Shown here: one piece after another, positions 28,921-38,749 of the stretch
How the letters are laid out: each line of letters opens with the position of its first letter
Numbering within the stretch: the first letter of the stretch is position 1
NCBI RefSeq assembly: GCF_004331915.1
Contig: NZ_CP036528.1
Coordinates: 375,791-439,790, forward strand
Source: Ureibacillus thermophilus
GTDB lineage: Bacteria > Bacillota > Bacilli > Bacillales_A > Planococcaceae
Direction of reading: 5' to 3'
DNA: 64,000 bases
Position numbers and translations under genes: made by a program
The notes under the pieces: model-generated
The model's database searches: none
What the model was told of the DNA's origin: nothing
Seen by the model: only the letters and a program-made list of their open reading frames with translations

Positions 28921-29216
28921 CCAAACAATTTATGGAGGAAGCCTTTAGTCAACCCATTCTCGTCATCATCGTATTGAAGGGCTTTAACATTGCCTTCTAA
29001 TGTTAACAACCCCTTGTCCACATCAAGATGAACAATGCGCAAATCCTCGCCTCGTATGAGCAAATGCCCTTGGGAAGTTCTTACGTAGAATTCCTCCTGA
29101 TCGAATCTTTCAATTTCCTTTACTGATGTCATGTCCATTCTTTTTCTATTTCTCACAGTCACAAGATGATCACCAGAAGTAATAGTATAACTATTTTCTT
29201 GATGGATTTGTGTCAT
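28917..29216 (-). CDS. yabP: Sporulation protein YabP
   Basis: A 99-residue YabP/YqfC-family protein made in the mother cell. Marks: DHLVTVRNRKRMDMTSVKEIERFD, VRTSQGHLLIRGEDLRI, DVDKGLLTLEGNV. Its function is linked to yabQ in cortex assembly. GAAGGAGGAAC lies upstream of the ATG. A terminator follows rqcP just upstream at 29266, so yabP-yabQ is probably transcribed on its own as well. Confidence 0.92.
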   Translation of the reverse strand: MTQIHQENSYTITSGDHLVTVRNRKRMDMTSVKEIERFDQEEFYVRTSQGHLLIRGEDLRIVHLDVDKGLLTLEGNVKALQYDDDENGLTKGFLHKLFG

Positions 29217-29265
29217 TATCGTTCCTCCTTCTAATGGTTTGTTCTGTTCACTTTATGCGGGAAAT

Positions 29266-29300
29266 AAAAAAAGCATGACAACAAAATCTTGTCATGCTAT
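29266..29300 (-). terminator. Terminator between rqcP and yabP
   Basis: GCATGACAA / TTGTCATGC stem with flanking T/A runs, 22 bases past the rqcP stop. Confidence 0.75.
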
Positions 29301-29321
29301 AAAAAAGTATTTTTTCTTCAA

Positions 29322-29612
29322 TTACTCTTCATCATCGATAAATTCCGGCTCAATTTTATCTAGTTTTTCTTCTTTCAAGATGGTAAACATTTTGCCTGCA
29401 TCTTCTTTTCGAACATTTTCTTTAATTTCTTCCACGCGGACAGTTACAATTTTTTGGCCAAAGCGAATCGTCAGCTCATCCCCTTCATTGACATTGGATG
29501 AAGCTTTGGCAACTTTTCCGTTGATCATGATTCTTCCTTGCTCTGCCACTTCTTTTGCCAATGTACGGCGTTTAATTAATCGAGATACTTTTAAAAATTT
29601 ATCTAACCGCAT
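29322..29612 (-). CDS. rqcP: S4-domain ribosome quality-control factor RqcP (YabO, Hsp15 family)
   Basis: A 96-residue RNA-binding protein with an S4 domain at residues 1-60 (MRLDKFLKVSRLIKRRTLAKE, GRIMINGKVAKASSNVNEGD). In B. subtilis it binds stalled 50S subunits and works with RqcH in C-terminal alanine tailing. It starts 3 bases after the mazG stop codon. Confidence 0.93.
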   Translation of the reverse strand: MRLDKFLKVSRLIKRRTLAKEVAEQGRIMINGKVAKASSNVNEGDELTIRFGQKIVTVRVEEIKENVRKEDAGKMFTILKEEKLDKIEPEFIDDEE

Positions 29613-29615
29613 AAT

Positions 29616-31073
29616 TTACTCCTTTTCTAATTGTTTTGCTTCATTCCAAAATTCATCTAATTGTTCCAGCGTAAAATCCGCAAAAGTTTTTCCGCTTTTT
29701 CTTACTTGCTCTTCCACAAATCGAAATCGTCTTGCAAACTTTTCATTGGCGTGGACCATAGCCTCTTCAGGAGAGATTTTATAAAATCTTGCAATATTGA
29801 CAAGGGTGAACAAGACATCCCCAAATTCATCCAATTTCCCTTCGTTTGTACCATTCTCTAATTCATCGCATAATTCCTGCCACTCTTCTTCAAATTTCTT
29901 GATGGCTCCGCTTGCATCCGGCCAGTCAAAACCTACGGAAGCCGCCTTTTTCTGATAATTATATGCTGTTTCAAGGGACGAGCTTGGACGATATTCTCCT
30001 TTAAGCAGCGATACCTTTTGTTCTCCCTTTTCTTGTTTTTTTATTTCTTCCCAGTTAAATACGACTTCATCGGCATCTTTTACAGAAAGGTCGCCGAAAA
30101 CATGAGGATGGCGGCGAATCATTTTGTCTGAAATGCTTTCCAATACTTCTTCTAAATTGAAATATCCTTCGTCTTCTCCAATTTGGGCATGAAGGAAAAC
30201 TTGCAGCAAAATATCCCCTAGTTCTTCCACCATGCCAAAATCATCTTTTTCCTCTACTGCTGCAATAAACTCATGGGTTTCTTCAATTAAAAATCTTGTT
30301 AAGCTTTCATGGGTTTGTTCCCGGTCCCAAGGGCAGCCATTTGGGCCTCGAAGCGTCGCTACTATATTCCGGAAAGTAGTCCAATCTTTCAACGCATCCA
30401 AGTGATTTTCGACAGGCGGAACGTAAATCGTCGTTAAATTATTGATTTCCACTGCTTGGTCCAGTTCATAAAGAGGTACGGTTTTCAGCTGTTCTTCTTT
30501 GGAGCCAGCTGCTGTCACAATTGTTACAGGATAATCTTCCCGATATTTTTCCATTAATGTTAATTTCACTTCAGAGGCGCTGAATTGGTCATACACTTGA
30601 GCAATTAGTACATGGGAGCGCATATTGACGTCATGAATGGAAAAGCTTGTACCATCCAACAATTGAAAACCTTCAATCGGATCAATCTTCAATGCAGCAA
30701 AAATCGCATCTAAAAAGCTTTGCCCGCCCTGAATAGATAATTGAATTTTTCCCTGTCTTTCAGCTTCCAATAATAATTGGACCGTCTGCTCCGCTACAAG
30801 GGGATGGCCTGGGACTGCGTATACAATCGGCTCATTTTTTGCAGCTTCCATTAATCGTTCCGCTATCTCTTCATAAACCGGTTGGAAAGAATCATGTTTT
30901 TCATAAACTTCATCAAAACTCTCAAAATGCAACCCTTCTTTTTGCAATTCATGAAGAACCGGATGATCCATCGTGCGGACAAATACTTTCTTTGCTTCTT
31001 TTAATTTTTTATAGACACCTATTGGCAGCTGATCGTAATCTGATGCGCCTAATCCAACAATTGTGATCTGCAT
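29616..31073 (-). CDS. mazG: Fusion of tetrapyrrole-methylase-like domain and MazG nucleotide pyrophosphohydrolase (YabN)
   Basis: A 485-residue two-domain protein. The N-terminal half (about 1-220) is a SAM-dependent tetrapyrrole methylase fold (TIVGLGASDYDQLP, YAVPGHPLVAEQ). The C-terminal half is MazG (FRNIVATLRGPNGCPWDREQTHESL, EETHEFIAAVEEKDDFGMVEELGD with the EExxE and ExxD metal ligands). MazG domains hydrolyse (d)NTPs to monophosphates and may clean up damaged nucleotides. This fusion is normal for Bacillales YabN. Confidence 0.93.
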   Translation of the reverse strand: MQITIVGLGASDYDQLPIGVYKKLKEAKKVFVRTMDHPVLHELQKEGLHFESFDEVYEKHDSFQPVYEEIAERLMEAAKNEPIVYAVPGHPLVAEQTVQLLLEAERQGKIQLSIQGGQSFLDAIFAALKIDPIEGFQLLDGTSFSIHDVNMRSHVLIAQVYDQFSASEVKLTLMEKYREDYPVTIVTAAGSKEEQLKTVPLYELDQAVEINNLTTIYVPPVENHLDALKDWTTFRNIVATLRGPNGCPWDREQTHESLTRFLIEETHEFIAAVEEKDDFGMVEELGDILLQVFLHAQIGEDEGYFNLEEVLESISDKMIRRHPHVFGDLSVKDADEVVFNWEEIKKQEKGEQKVSLLKGEYRPSSSLETAYNYQKKAASVGFDWPDASGAIKKFEEEWQELCDELENGTNEGKLDEFGDVLFTLVNIARFYKISPEEAMVHANEKFARRFRFVEEQVRKSGKTFADFTLEQLDEFWNEAKQLEKE

Positions 31074-31081
31074 GCATCCAC

Positions 31082-32695
31082 CTACTTTCTTTTATTTAAC
31101 CAAAGTTGATAAGCAGCCATCCGACGGCCAAAAGGAATGAAAAACCATTCTTTTTCCGAGAGCATTCTTAATTTTGCTACAAAAGTTAAAAATACAAATG
31201 CTCCGATTGCAATTAAAACGAAGCCGAAAACAGCCGCTTCCATTCTGTTGTTAGCCATGATTCCACTGAAACGCTCAAAACATTCATCAGATAATTGCAC
31301 CGCCAAAGTCATCGCAAGGCTTGCACCGGCTAATTTTATGTAAAAATGAAGAGGAGCCAATTGAAGCTGCGTCAATTTTTTTAAATAAGCAATTAATAGG
31401 ATCGCCGCAATGAGCAGCACTGTGCTGCTTGACAACGCTGAACCTTGCACATTCCAGAACGGAACAAGGATCAGATTGCCGATTCCTTTCAAAAGAATCG
31501 CTCCTGATAAAATGAAAAAGGGCACTTTGAGTTTCCCTAAACCTTGCAGGATTGCTGTAAATGTCAAAATGATGGAAAGCGGTATGATTTGTAAAACATA
31601 AATCGATAAAACATTTTGCAGTGAATTTGTTTCAAACAGCATCTCATTGACATAAGGCATGACGATGACGAGACCAAGGGAAGCGGCCACCCCGAAAATA
31701 AGCGCCGCCCGATAAGTTAATTGCATAAAAGGCTTTGTGCCTCTCCCTGCCTGTTTTTTCGATTGTACTGCCACAATTGGAACAACGGCCACTGATAGCG
31801 AGGAGGCAATGACAAGTCCTAACTGAACAAGCGATTGGCCACGGTCATAAATTCCTTTCGTTTCCTTCGCTAATTGGGAATTCATGCCGCTTTCCACCAT
31901 CAATGAATAAACCGTAAACGAATCAATCAGTTGAAAACATAAAAGCAACAAACTACTCATGCTGATACTGATGCTTAGCAAAGTCACTTCTTTGATGATA
32001 GGCCACTTCTTTTCTCGGGTCCATGCCCATTCAAATGAAAAGGGAGAAAATCGTTTTTTAGCAAAATAAAATAAACACACTATTCCTGCCACTTCGCCAA
32101 CAACCGTTCCCAACACCGCCATATGTCCTGCTGCGTAAAGAGAGCGGGATGTAGCCATGACAAAAAAAGCTCCTGCTAAAATAATCGTCACTCGAATGAA
32201 TTGCTCAAATACTTGGGCTTTAGCAACTGGAGCCATCTCACCCCTTGATTGAAATGCCCCCTTCATAAGCGCTAAAAACGGCATAAACAATGTCACAAAG
32301 GAACCCGTCCTCAGCAATGGAGATAACTCTTCATCCCCCATCCAGCTCGCCAATAAATTTGCGCCAAAAAACAACAAAGAAAAAAAGAACAGGGACAGTC
32401 CTGCCAAATATAAAAATACCGTTTGGGAAATGGCGCTTTTTTTCCGTGAAGCATCCGGGCTCAGCTCTGCATCAGCCAGCATTTTTGAAATGGCTGCGGC
32501 AAATCCTCCCGATGTCCACGCGACAAAAAAGGATATGAACGGATACACTTGTTGATAAATATAAAAACCCGCATCCCCCACCAAATTTTGATAAGGAACT
32601 CGGTAAATGGCGCTCATCACTTTTACGATAATGGAGGATATAGTTAGAAGCAATGCCCCTTTCATATATCCTTTCATTCCGATTGAATTAGGCAT
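31082..32695 (-). CDS. yabM: MATE/MOP-type lipid flippase of the SpoVB/MurJ family (YabM-like)
   Basis: A polytopic membrane protein of 537 residues with about 14 hydrophobic segments and the family start KGYMKGALLLTISSIIVKVMSAIYRVPYQNLVGD. Relatives move lipid-linked cell-wall or polysaccharide precursors across the membrane. SpoVB acts in spore cortex synthesis. I chose ATG 32695 because the longer reading frame runs back into the repeat at 32752 and its first 50 residues are repeat-encoded. Confidence 0.88.
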   Translation of the reverse strand: MPNSIGMKGYMKGALLLTISSIIVKVMSAIYRVPYQNLVGDAGFYIYQQVYPFISFFVAWTSGGFAAAISKMLADAELSPDASRKKSAISQTVFLYLAGLSLFFFSLLFFGANLLASWMGDEELSPLLRTGSFVTLFMPFLALMKGAFQSRGEMAPVAKAQVFEQFIRVTIILAGAFFVMATSRSLYAAGHMAVLGTVVGEVAGIVCLFYFAKKRFSPFSFEWAWTREKKWPIIKEVTLLSISISMSSLLLLCFQLIDSFTVYSLMVESGMNSQLAKETKGIYDRGQSLVQLGLVIASSLSVAVVPIVAVQSKKQAGRGTKPFMQLTYRAALIFGVAASLGLVIVMPYVNEMLFETNSLQNVLSIYVLQIIPLSIILTFTAILQGLGKLKVPFFILSGAILLKGIGNLILVPFWNVQGSALSSSTVLLIAAILLIAYLKKLTQLQLAPLHFYIKLAGASLAMTLAVQLSDECFERFSGIMANNRMEAAVFGFVLIAIGAFVFLTFVAKLRMLSEKEWFFIPFGRRMAAYQLWLNKRK

Positions 32696-32751
32696 ATCTT
32701 TATTCTCTTTCCTTTCTACATAATAGAAAGTATACCAAAAACAATGAAAAA

Positions 32752-33161
32752 GAGGATGGGACATAAACAAAAAATTAAAGGGGCAGTTGAAAGAGTTTTG
32801 ATAAAAAATTGATATAACTAAAAATTGATTGGAGTGACGGGGCGACTCCTGCGACGAGCCCTCTCGAGACACCGCAGGAGCGAAGGAATGAGCTCCGAGG
32901 AGGCTCGAGCCGGGCCCGCGGAAAGCGTCCCCGGAACGGAAATCAATTTTAATAACATATCAAAAAAGAGGCTGGGACAAAACTAGCTTCTAGATAGGAA
33001 AAAGGAGAATTTGAGCCAACTCAAATTCTCCTTTTTCCATTTATCATTTTTTATTGAAAAAATGAAAAACAGCCCATGAAATTTCATTCCAAAATTTCAT
33101 GGGCTGTTTCCATTTTAGAGGGGGTTTTGTCCCAGCCTCTTTTTAGATTTGTCCCAGCCTC
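32752..33161. repeat. MITE-like repeat, family 1, copy D (inverted, with a nested insertion)
   Basis: It starts GAGGATGGGACATAAAC and ends TTTGTCCCAGCCTC, inverted relative to copies A-C. A second element (32968-33139) interrupts it where the other copies have the ACATCA/TGATGT hairpin. It ends 12 bases from the spoVT stop codon. Confidence 0.85.
32968..33139. repeat. Nested 172-bp inverted-repeat element
   Basis: It is bounded by GAGGCTGGGACAAAACTAG and TTTTGTCCCAGCCTC, the same termini as its host repeat but a different interior. Inside are two perfect hairpins: GGAGAATTTGAG / CTCAAATTCTCC near 33010, and AACAGCCCATGAAATTTCAT / ATTTCATGGGCTGTTT near 33070-33105. Confidence 0.8.
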
Positions 33162-33173
33162 TTTTAGGTTCAT

Positions 33174-33710
33174 TTAGTTTTCCATTTGTTTAGCTAGGAA
33201 ATTAGCTGCCGTTTCCGCCGCTTTTTGCTCCACTTCACTTAAGTTATGAACTTTTGAAAGCAAGTATACGGCCCCAATCGTGTCACCGTTTACAACAATC
33301 GGCGCCACACAATAGGATTTCACTTGTTCAAATTGGCCAGGCACTAATTCAATCGTCGTTTCATTCTTTTCCAAAACAATAGATCGTTGTTTCATGAATT
33401 CCTCCGCAAAACTGGAGAGACGACGATTCGTATAATCTTTCTTCGACAACCCTGCGACAGCAATCATTTCATCACGGTCGCTGATCAACGCAGGCGTTCC
33501 GATTGTTTCATACAAAGATTCCGCATATTCTTTTGCAAACTCGCCTAAATCATTAATCGGCGAATACTTTTTCAGAATAACTTCTCCTTCGCGATCCGTA
33601 TAAATTTCCAAAGGATCTCCTTCTCGAATCCTCATCGTTCTACGAATTTCTTTAGGAATTACAACACGACCTAAATCATCAATACGACGAACTATTCCTG
33701 TTGCTTTCAT
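33174..33710 (-). CDS. spoVT: Stage V sporulation regulator SpoVT
   Basis: A 178-residue forespore transcription factor. The N-terminal AbrB-type swapped-hairpin DNA-binding domain (KATGIVRRIDDLGRVVIPKEIRR, residues 2-50) is followed by a GAF domain (about 60-178) that may sense a small ligand. It fine-tunes sigma-G genes. A sigma-G type promoter lies upstream at 33749-33778, as expected. Compare abrB at 52500, which has only the N-terminal domain. Confidence 0.96.
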   Translation of the reverse strand: MKATGIVRRIDDLGRVVIPKEIRRTMRIREGDPLEIYTDREGEVILKKYSPINDLGEFAKEYAESLYETIGTPALISDRDEMIAVAGLSKKDYTNRRLSSFAEEFMKQRSIVLEKNETTIELVPGQFEQVKSYCVAPIVVNGDTIGAVYLLSKVHNLSEVEQKAAETAANFLAKQMEN

Positions 33711-33748
33711 CTTTGCTGCCTCGCTTTCTGAAATCTTTATTTCACAGT

Positions 33749-33778
33749 TAGTATGTTTATTCTTTAACTAAAGTATGC
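33749..33778 (-). promoter_or_regulatory. Sigma-G promoter of spoVT
   Basis: The minus strand reads GCATA-N18-CATACTA, matching the sigma-G consensus (GHATR, CATNHTA), about 39 bases before the spoVT start. Confidence 0.75.
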
Positions 33779-33884
33779 AAAAAATACATGCGGAGGATTT
33801 GGAGTAAATAATTTTTATCTCGGCGAAAATTTGTAAAATTATTATGCCCCAAAAATTTTAAAATATAACAATTCAAAGGAAACA

Positions 33885-33912
33885 AAATGACCCAAAATAG
33901 TTTGGGTCATCT
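33885..33912 (-). terminator. mfd terminator
   Basis: ATGACCCAAA / TTTGGGTCAT stem with following T residues on the minus strand, 8 bases past the mfd stop. Confidence 0.8.
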
Positions 33913-33920
33913 TTACAATC

Positions 33921-36900
33921 TTATTTTGCTTCTTGTTCCACTACATTATTCTTCCTTGCCTTATAAATTATTTCAACAACCTGTTCCAACACATCCAATG
34001 GAGCATGTTTTCCGCATTTTTTCTCGTCAATCGTCACTGTTAAAATTGGTCCATCCATGCTGAAGCCAACCGCTTTTTCAAATTTCATCGTTTCGGTCAC
34101 TACAACGGAGCCATCAACATTTTTTGTACCTTCTTCAGAAAAGACAATGGAAATGACTTTTTGCTTTTCTTTAATGGAAACAATTCCTGATTGCGTTGCC
34201 CACGCTTTAATTCTTGCAATGCGTAATAATCTTTCTGTTTCCGAAGGCATATCTCCAAACCGGTCGTGCAATTCTTCGAGGATTTCGTGATAATCTTCCG
34301 GATTTTCCATCGCTTTAATTCGTTTATACATTTGGATTTTTTGATAGCCATCAGGAATATATTGATCCGGAATGTACGCATCCACATGGAGAATAATTTC
34401 AACTTCCGGTTTTTCTTCCCGTTTTTCCCCTTTCAGCTCCACAATGGCCTCTTCTAATAATTGAGAGTATAGATCAAATCCTACGGTATCAATAAAGCCA
34501 TGCTGCTGGGCGCCAAGCAGATTCCCCGCCCCTCGGATGGATAAGTCGCGCATGGCGATTTTAAATCCGGAACCTAGCTCTGTAAATTCTTTAATGGCTT
34601 GTAAACGCTGTTCAGCTACTTCTGTCAGCACTTTATCCCGCTGATACATGAAATAAGCGTAAGCCACCCGGTTTGATCTTCCCACGCGTCCGCGCAGCTG
34701 ATAAAGCTGGGAAAGCCCCATCTTATCTGCATCTTGAACAATTAGCGTATTAACATTTGGCATATCCACGCCGGTTTCAATAATAGTCGTCGTTACAAGC
34801 ACATCGAATTCTCCGTTTAAGAAGCTAAGAATGACAGATTCTAATTGGGTTTCTGTCATCTTGCCGTGGGCGTATGTCACCCGGGCTTCAGGCACAAGGG
34901 ATTGAATTTCCTCTACTTTTTTCGCCATGTCTTCCACACGGTTATATAAGTAGAAGGTTTGCCCTCCACGCGCCATCTCCCGCTCAATGGCTTCCCGAAC
35001 CAAAGCTGGGCTATATTCCATTACATAAGTTTGAACCGGGAAGCGGTTTTGCGGAGGTGTTTCAATGACAGAAAGATCTCTTACGCCGACCATCGACATA
35101 TGAAGCGTTCTTGGAATCGGCGTGGCCGTTAAAGTGAGCACATCCACGTTCGTTTTTAATTGTTTAATTTTTTCTTTATGGGCCACTCCGAAACGCTGCT
35201 CCTCATCGACAATCAATAAACCTAAATCTTTAAAAGAGACATCTTTTGAGAGCAAGCGATGGGTGCCAATGACAATATCCACTGTTCCATCTTTTAGTCC
35301 TTTAATAGTTTCCGCCTGTTCTTTTCTTGTTCGGAAACGGCTTAATAAACCTACATTAATGGCATAATCCTCAAATCTTGCGCTGATGGTTTCATAATGT
35401 TGCTGAGCTAAAACGGTCGTTGGCACAAGAAACGCTACTTGCTTGCCATCCATAATCGCCTTAAAAGCAGCACGGATAGCTACTTCCGTTTTTCCGTATC
35501 CTACATCTCCACAAACGAGCCGATCCATTGGCCGTTCCCGTTCCATATCTCTCTTTACTTCCATAATTGTTCGAAGCTGGTCTTCCGTTTCTTCATATGG
35601 AAAAGCACTTTCAAATTCCCGCTGCTCATCGGTATCAGGAGAAAAGGCATATCCTTTTTCTGCTTCCCTTTTTGCATAGAGCTTGATGAGTTCTTCCGCA
35701 ATATCCCTAACAGCGGATGAAACTTTTGCCTTTGCCTTTTTCCATTCCGTACCGCCCAGCTTATGAAGCTTTGGTTCCTTTCCTTCCGAAGAAACATATT
35801 TTTGCACTAAGTCAATTTGGTCGACTGGAACGAATAATTTGTCATCGCCTCGGTAGAGAATATGGAGGTAGTCTTTATGGGTGCCGTTTACTTCTAGCGT
35901 TTGAATGCCGACATATTTCCCGATTCCGTGATGCACATGGACCACATAATCTCCCGGTTTAATTTCCGTATAACTTTTAATCCGCTCCGCATTGGTCATT
36001 TTTTGCGGTCTTGATTTTTTCCGCTTTGTACGTTGCTTAAATAATTCATCATCTGTCACAACGGCAATGCGCTGCAAAGGTAGTTCAAACCCGGCTGTAA
36101 GCATTCCATCTACTAAGTAAATCCCGTTTCCTGTCGGCGGCCCAATGGTCACGTCAATCTGATAATCTTCCAACATGTTTTTTATTTTTTCTAAACGCTG
36201 TTTTCCATCTGCCACCAATAACACCGTAAATTTTTCCCGTTTCCAGCGTTCAATTTCACTTTGCAAGAGAGAAATTTGTCCATGAAATTGCTGCATTGGT
36301 TTGCAAGAAAAATTCAACGTTTGGTCGAAACGAATACCTGTAAACGTGCGCGTAAATAAGTTGAAATAAATTTTCGGCAAGTTTAACATGGAAAAAATTT
36401 CTTTCAGAGGATAGGAAGGCTGAACATCATGTACCATTTTTCCTTCTTCAATTAATGAAATGAACCATTCTTCCTCTTCCCGTTCCCAAGCTTCGGATAC
36501 TTCCTGAATCCGCCCTAGCTCATCGAATAAAATAATTCCTTCTTGCGAAAAATAATCTCCTAAAAATGCCGGCTTGTCGTATAACAAAGAACCATACTTC
36601 GTAACATGATTAGGCAGATTTCCTTGTTTCAGCATTTCAATATCGTACTGAATATTTTCATACAATGCTTCTTGTACTTCCTGTTTTTTAACCTTTTTGA
36701 TGCTTTTGGCGAGCGCTTTTTCAAGCCGCTCTGCCAGCTGAATGCGCTGATCCGCTGTGAGCAATAATTCAATGGCGGGAAGAATCCGGCATTGGTCTAT
36801 TTTTTTGATGGAACGCTGATCATCCGCTGAAAATTCGCGAATGGAATCTACTTCCGTATCAAAAAGTTCAATACGAAACGGTGACTCTGCATAAGGTGGA

Positions 36901-37454
36901 TAGATATCTAGTATTCCTCCACGCAATGCAAACTCACCTGGGGTTGTTACCATTTGGCTTCGGGTGTAACCCATTTCGACTAATTTCGAAAGCCATTGGT
37001 CTATATCAATTTCTTGTCCGACTTGCACTTCTAATAGATTTTGTTTCCATTGCTCCACAGGCGTCATATATTTTCTCATACCTGCAATTGGAATCACATA
37101 TATGGCCGTTTCTTTTCTTGCCAAGTGATCCATTGTAGAAATCCGCCCTGCCCTTAGCTCCGGTGATGTCACCGTCATATCCGAAGCGATAAACTCATCG
37201 GCTGGATAATAATGCACATATTCTTCTCCTGCAAGGAATGTTAAATCATCTACTAACTTTTGAGCCTGCAATAAATTAGGAGAAATAATGTATAAAGGAC
37301 GATTTAATTCTTTAAAAAGAGCATCGATCATTACAGCGCGTGCACTGCCTGTCAACCCTGTAACCAATTGAGATTTCACCGATTGCTCTTTTAAATCGTT
37401 TATTAACTTGTTTATATGTTTTTCTTGAGAGAATAATTGAGTCATTACTCTCAT
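33921..37454 (-). CDS. mfd: Transcription-repair coupling factor
   Basis: Mfd displaces stalled RNA polymerase from damaged DNA and recruits UvrA. The 1177-residue length is normal. It has an N-terminal UvrB-like region (GLTGSARAVMIDALF), a CarD-like RNAP-interaction domain (about 490-560, GDYVVHVHHGIGKYVG), and a RecG-type motor with Walker A GDVGYGKTEVA, DEEQRFG, TATPIPRTL and QLRGRVGRS, then the C-terminal TRCF domain. AAGGAGG is 8 bases before the ATG. Confidence 0.97.
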   Translation of the reverse strand: MRVMTQLFSQEKHINKLINDLKEQSVKSQLVTGLTGSARAVMIDALFKELNRPLYIISPNLLQAQKLVDDLTFLAGEEYVHYYPADEFIASDMTVTSPELRAGRISTMDHLARKETAIYVIPIAGMRKYMTPVEQWKQNLLEVQVGQEIDIDQWLSKLVEMGYTRSQMVTTPGEFALRGGILDIYPPYAESPFRIELFDTEVDSIREFSADDQRSIKKIDQCRILPAIELLLTADQRIQLAERLEKALAKSIKKVKKQEVQEALYENIQYDIEMLKQGNLPNHVTKYGSLLYDKPAFLGDYFSQEGIILFDELGRIQEVSEAWEREEEEWFISLIEEGKMVHDVQPSYPLKEIFSMLNLPKIYFNLFTRTFTGIRFDQTLNFSCKPMQQFHGQISLLQSEIERWKREKFTVLLVADGKQRLEKIKNMLEDYQIDVTIGPPTGNGIYLVDGMLTAGFELPLQRIAVVTDDELFKQRTKRKKSRPQKMTNAERIKSYTEIKPGDYVVHVHHGIGKYVGIQTLEVNGTHKDYLHILYRGDDKLFVPVDQIDLVQKYVSSEGKEPKLHKLGGTEWKKAKAKVSSAVRDIAEELIKLYAKREAEKGYAFSPDTDEQREFESAFPYEETEDQLRTIMEVKRDMERERPMDRLVCGDVGYGKTEVAIRAAFKAIMDGKQVAFLVPTTVLAQQHYETISARFEDYAINVGLLSRFRTRKEQAETIKGLKDGTVDIVIGTHRLLSKDVSFKDLGLLIVDEEQRFGVAHKEKIKQLKTNVDVLTLTATPIPRTLHMSMVGVRDLSVIETPPQNRFPVQTYVMEYSPALVREAIEREMARGGQTFYLYNRVEDMAKKVEEIQSLVPEARVTYAHGKMTETQLESVILSFLNGEFDVLVTTTIIETGVDMPNVNTLIVQDADKMGLSQLYQLRGRVGRSNRVAYAYFMYQRDKVLTEVAEQRLQAIKEFTELGSGFKIAMRDLSIRGAGNLLGAQQHGFIDTVGFDLYSQLLEEAIVELKGEKREEKPEVEIILHVDAYIPDQYIPDGYQKIQMYKRIKAMENPEDYHEILEELHDRFGDMPSETERLLRIARIKAWATQSGIVSIKEKQKVISIVFSEEGTKNVDGSVVVTETMKFEKAVGFSMDGPILTVTIDEKKCGKHAPLDVLEQVVEIIYKARKNNVVEQEAK

Positions 37455-37583
37455 AAGCTGTACCTCCTTCCAAAAGGCGTCCCCATATGGATTCTATGAA
37501 ACCATCAAAATATGCCGTTCCCTACTAAAATTTATAAATATTGGAAAAGCCTTGGACTGAGAAGCCCAAAGCGTACGCTCAAT

Positions 37584-37811
37584 TTATTGAATCCACTTAT
37601 TTAAGGCATAGTAATCAGGAAATTGACGCAAGGATTCTTCACAATGCTCGCAAATGCAATGGATCGTCGTTACTCCCAGTTCATCCTTTTCAATAAATTC
37701 TTCTATTTCCCCTACTTCAAATAAATGAATCTTGCGGATTGTTTCTTCTTCGTTAAATGGTAAAGTGCCCAATTCAGTATCACAATATCTGCAGCGGTAA
37801 CGAACAGTCAT
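37584..37811 (-). CDS. fin: Anti-sigma-F factor Fin
   Basis: A 75-residue zinc-binding protein (YabK). In B. subtilis it binds core RNA polymerase and helps switch the forespore from sigma-F to sigma-G. Two Cys pairs are visible: CRYC (residues 7-10) and CICEHCEE (about 53-58). AAGGAGG precedes the ATG. It lies between pth and mfd as in B. subtilis. Confidence 0.93.
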   Translation of the reverse strand: MTVRYRCRYCDTELGTLPFNEEETIRKIHLFEVGEIEEFIEKDELGVTTIHCICEHCEESLRQFPDYYALNKWIQ

Positions 37812-37885
37812 ACTGGACCTCCTTCGAAAGCTAAGTATATTCCAAGTATAGACTGTTCCATCACCAATTATGCACCTTACAAGAT

Positions 37886-38443
37886 TTAATTAAACTCGTT
37901 CATAACATCAATAAATTTTTTTGAAAGCCACATTTCACAAGCTTGAACTGCTTTTTCAACCGCTTTTTCAATAATCGGTTGTTCTTCTTTTGAAAATTTG
38001 GAAAGCACATAATCCGGCACTTTCATGCCAGCTGGAGGCCGATTAATGCCGACGCGAATACGCTTAAATTCTTGTGTTCCAAGATGCTGGATGAGCGACT
38101 TCATTCCATTATGTCCCCCAGCGCTTCCCTTTTCCCGCAATCGAAGCTTTCCAGTTTCTAAATCTAAATCGTCATAAATGACAACGATATCGTCAATATC
38201 TATATCAAAGTAATCCATGATGGGCCGAACACATTCACCGGATAAATTCATATAAGTGAGCGGTTTTAATAGCATCACTTTACCTTCTGGCCGATGTACA
38301 ATGGCATACATACCGTTAAATTTCATGTCGCTTAATGAAACATTCCATTTATTTGCCAATGCATCCACACACATAAAACCGATATTATGCCGCGTACGTT
38401 CATACTGTTTTCCTGGATTTCCCAAACCAACAATTAGTTTCAT
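37886..38443 (-). CDS. pth: Peptidyl-tRNA hydrolase
   Basis: It recycles tRNA from peptidyl-tRNA released by stalled ribosomes and is essential. The 185-residue protein has [19 protein letters not shown] with the catalytic His (about residue 20), [27 protein letters not shown] and [12 protein letters not shown]. It sits downstream of ctc, from which it is separated by a repeat. Confidence 0.96.
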   Translation of the reverse strand: MKLIVGLGNPGKQYERTRHNIGFMCVDALANKWNVSLSDMKFNGMYAIVHRPEGKVMLLKPLTYMNLSGECVRPIMDYFDIDIDDIVVIYDDLDLETGKLRLREKGSAGGHNGMKSLIQHLGTQEFKRIRVGINRPPAGMKVPDYVLSKFSKEEQPIIEKAVEKAVQACEMWLSKKFIDVMNEFN

Positions 38444-38560
38444 GAAACCATTCCTTTTATTATATCTAATCGTTGCTTATTTTAACACAGAATATATAAG
38501 AGTTCCTACATAAAAGAATGAGCAACAATAAATTCTATTCATTATAAAATCATATACAAA

Positions 38561-38745
38561 AAGGGGCTGTTCAGAAAGTCGAACACTTTCGGAAACAGCC
38601 TTACTTCTTATAGTAATATTCTCTTAAAAACTTTCCCTGCGGTGGTTACAAAACGCGCCGCCTCGTCCGCAATTTATCTGCGGCAAAAACTCTAGCTAAA
38701 GCCGCAAAGGGGGCGTCTTGAAATGACTTTTCAGACGCCCCCTTC
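38561..38745. repeat. Repeat family 2, copy b, including the ctc terminator
   Basis: Two hairpins frame the repeat: GGGGCTGTTCAGAAAGT / ACTTTCGGAAACAGCC at 38563-38600, and GGGGGCGTCTTGAAA / TTTCAGACGCCCCC at 38709-38742. The interior contains TTCTTATAGTAAT (also in the 54.8-kb copy) and GCGGTGGTTACAAAACGCGC (also in the 19.8-kb copy). The second hairpin is 8 bases past the ctc stop and probably terminates it. Confidence 0.75.
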
Positions 38746-38749
38746 ACTA

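Noticed and set aside
37812..37870. Sigma-F promoter before fin
   Set aside because: The -35-like GCATA is present, but the -10 region does not fit the consensus well enough.
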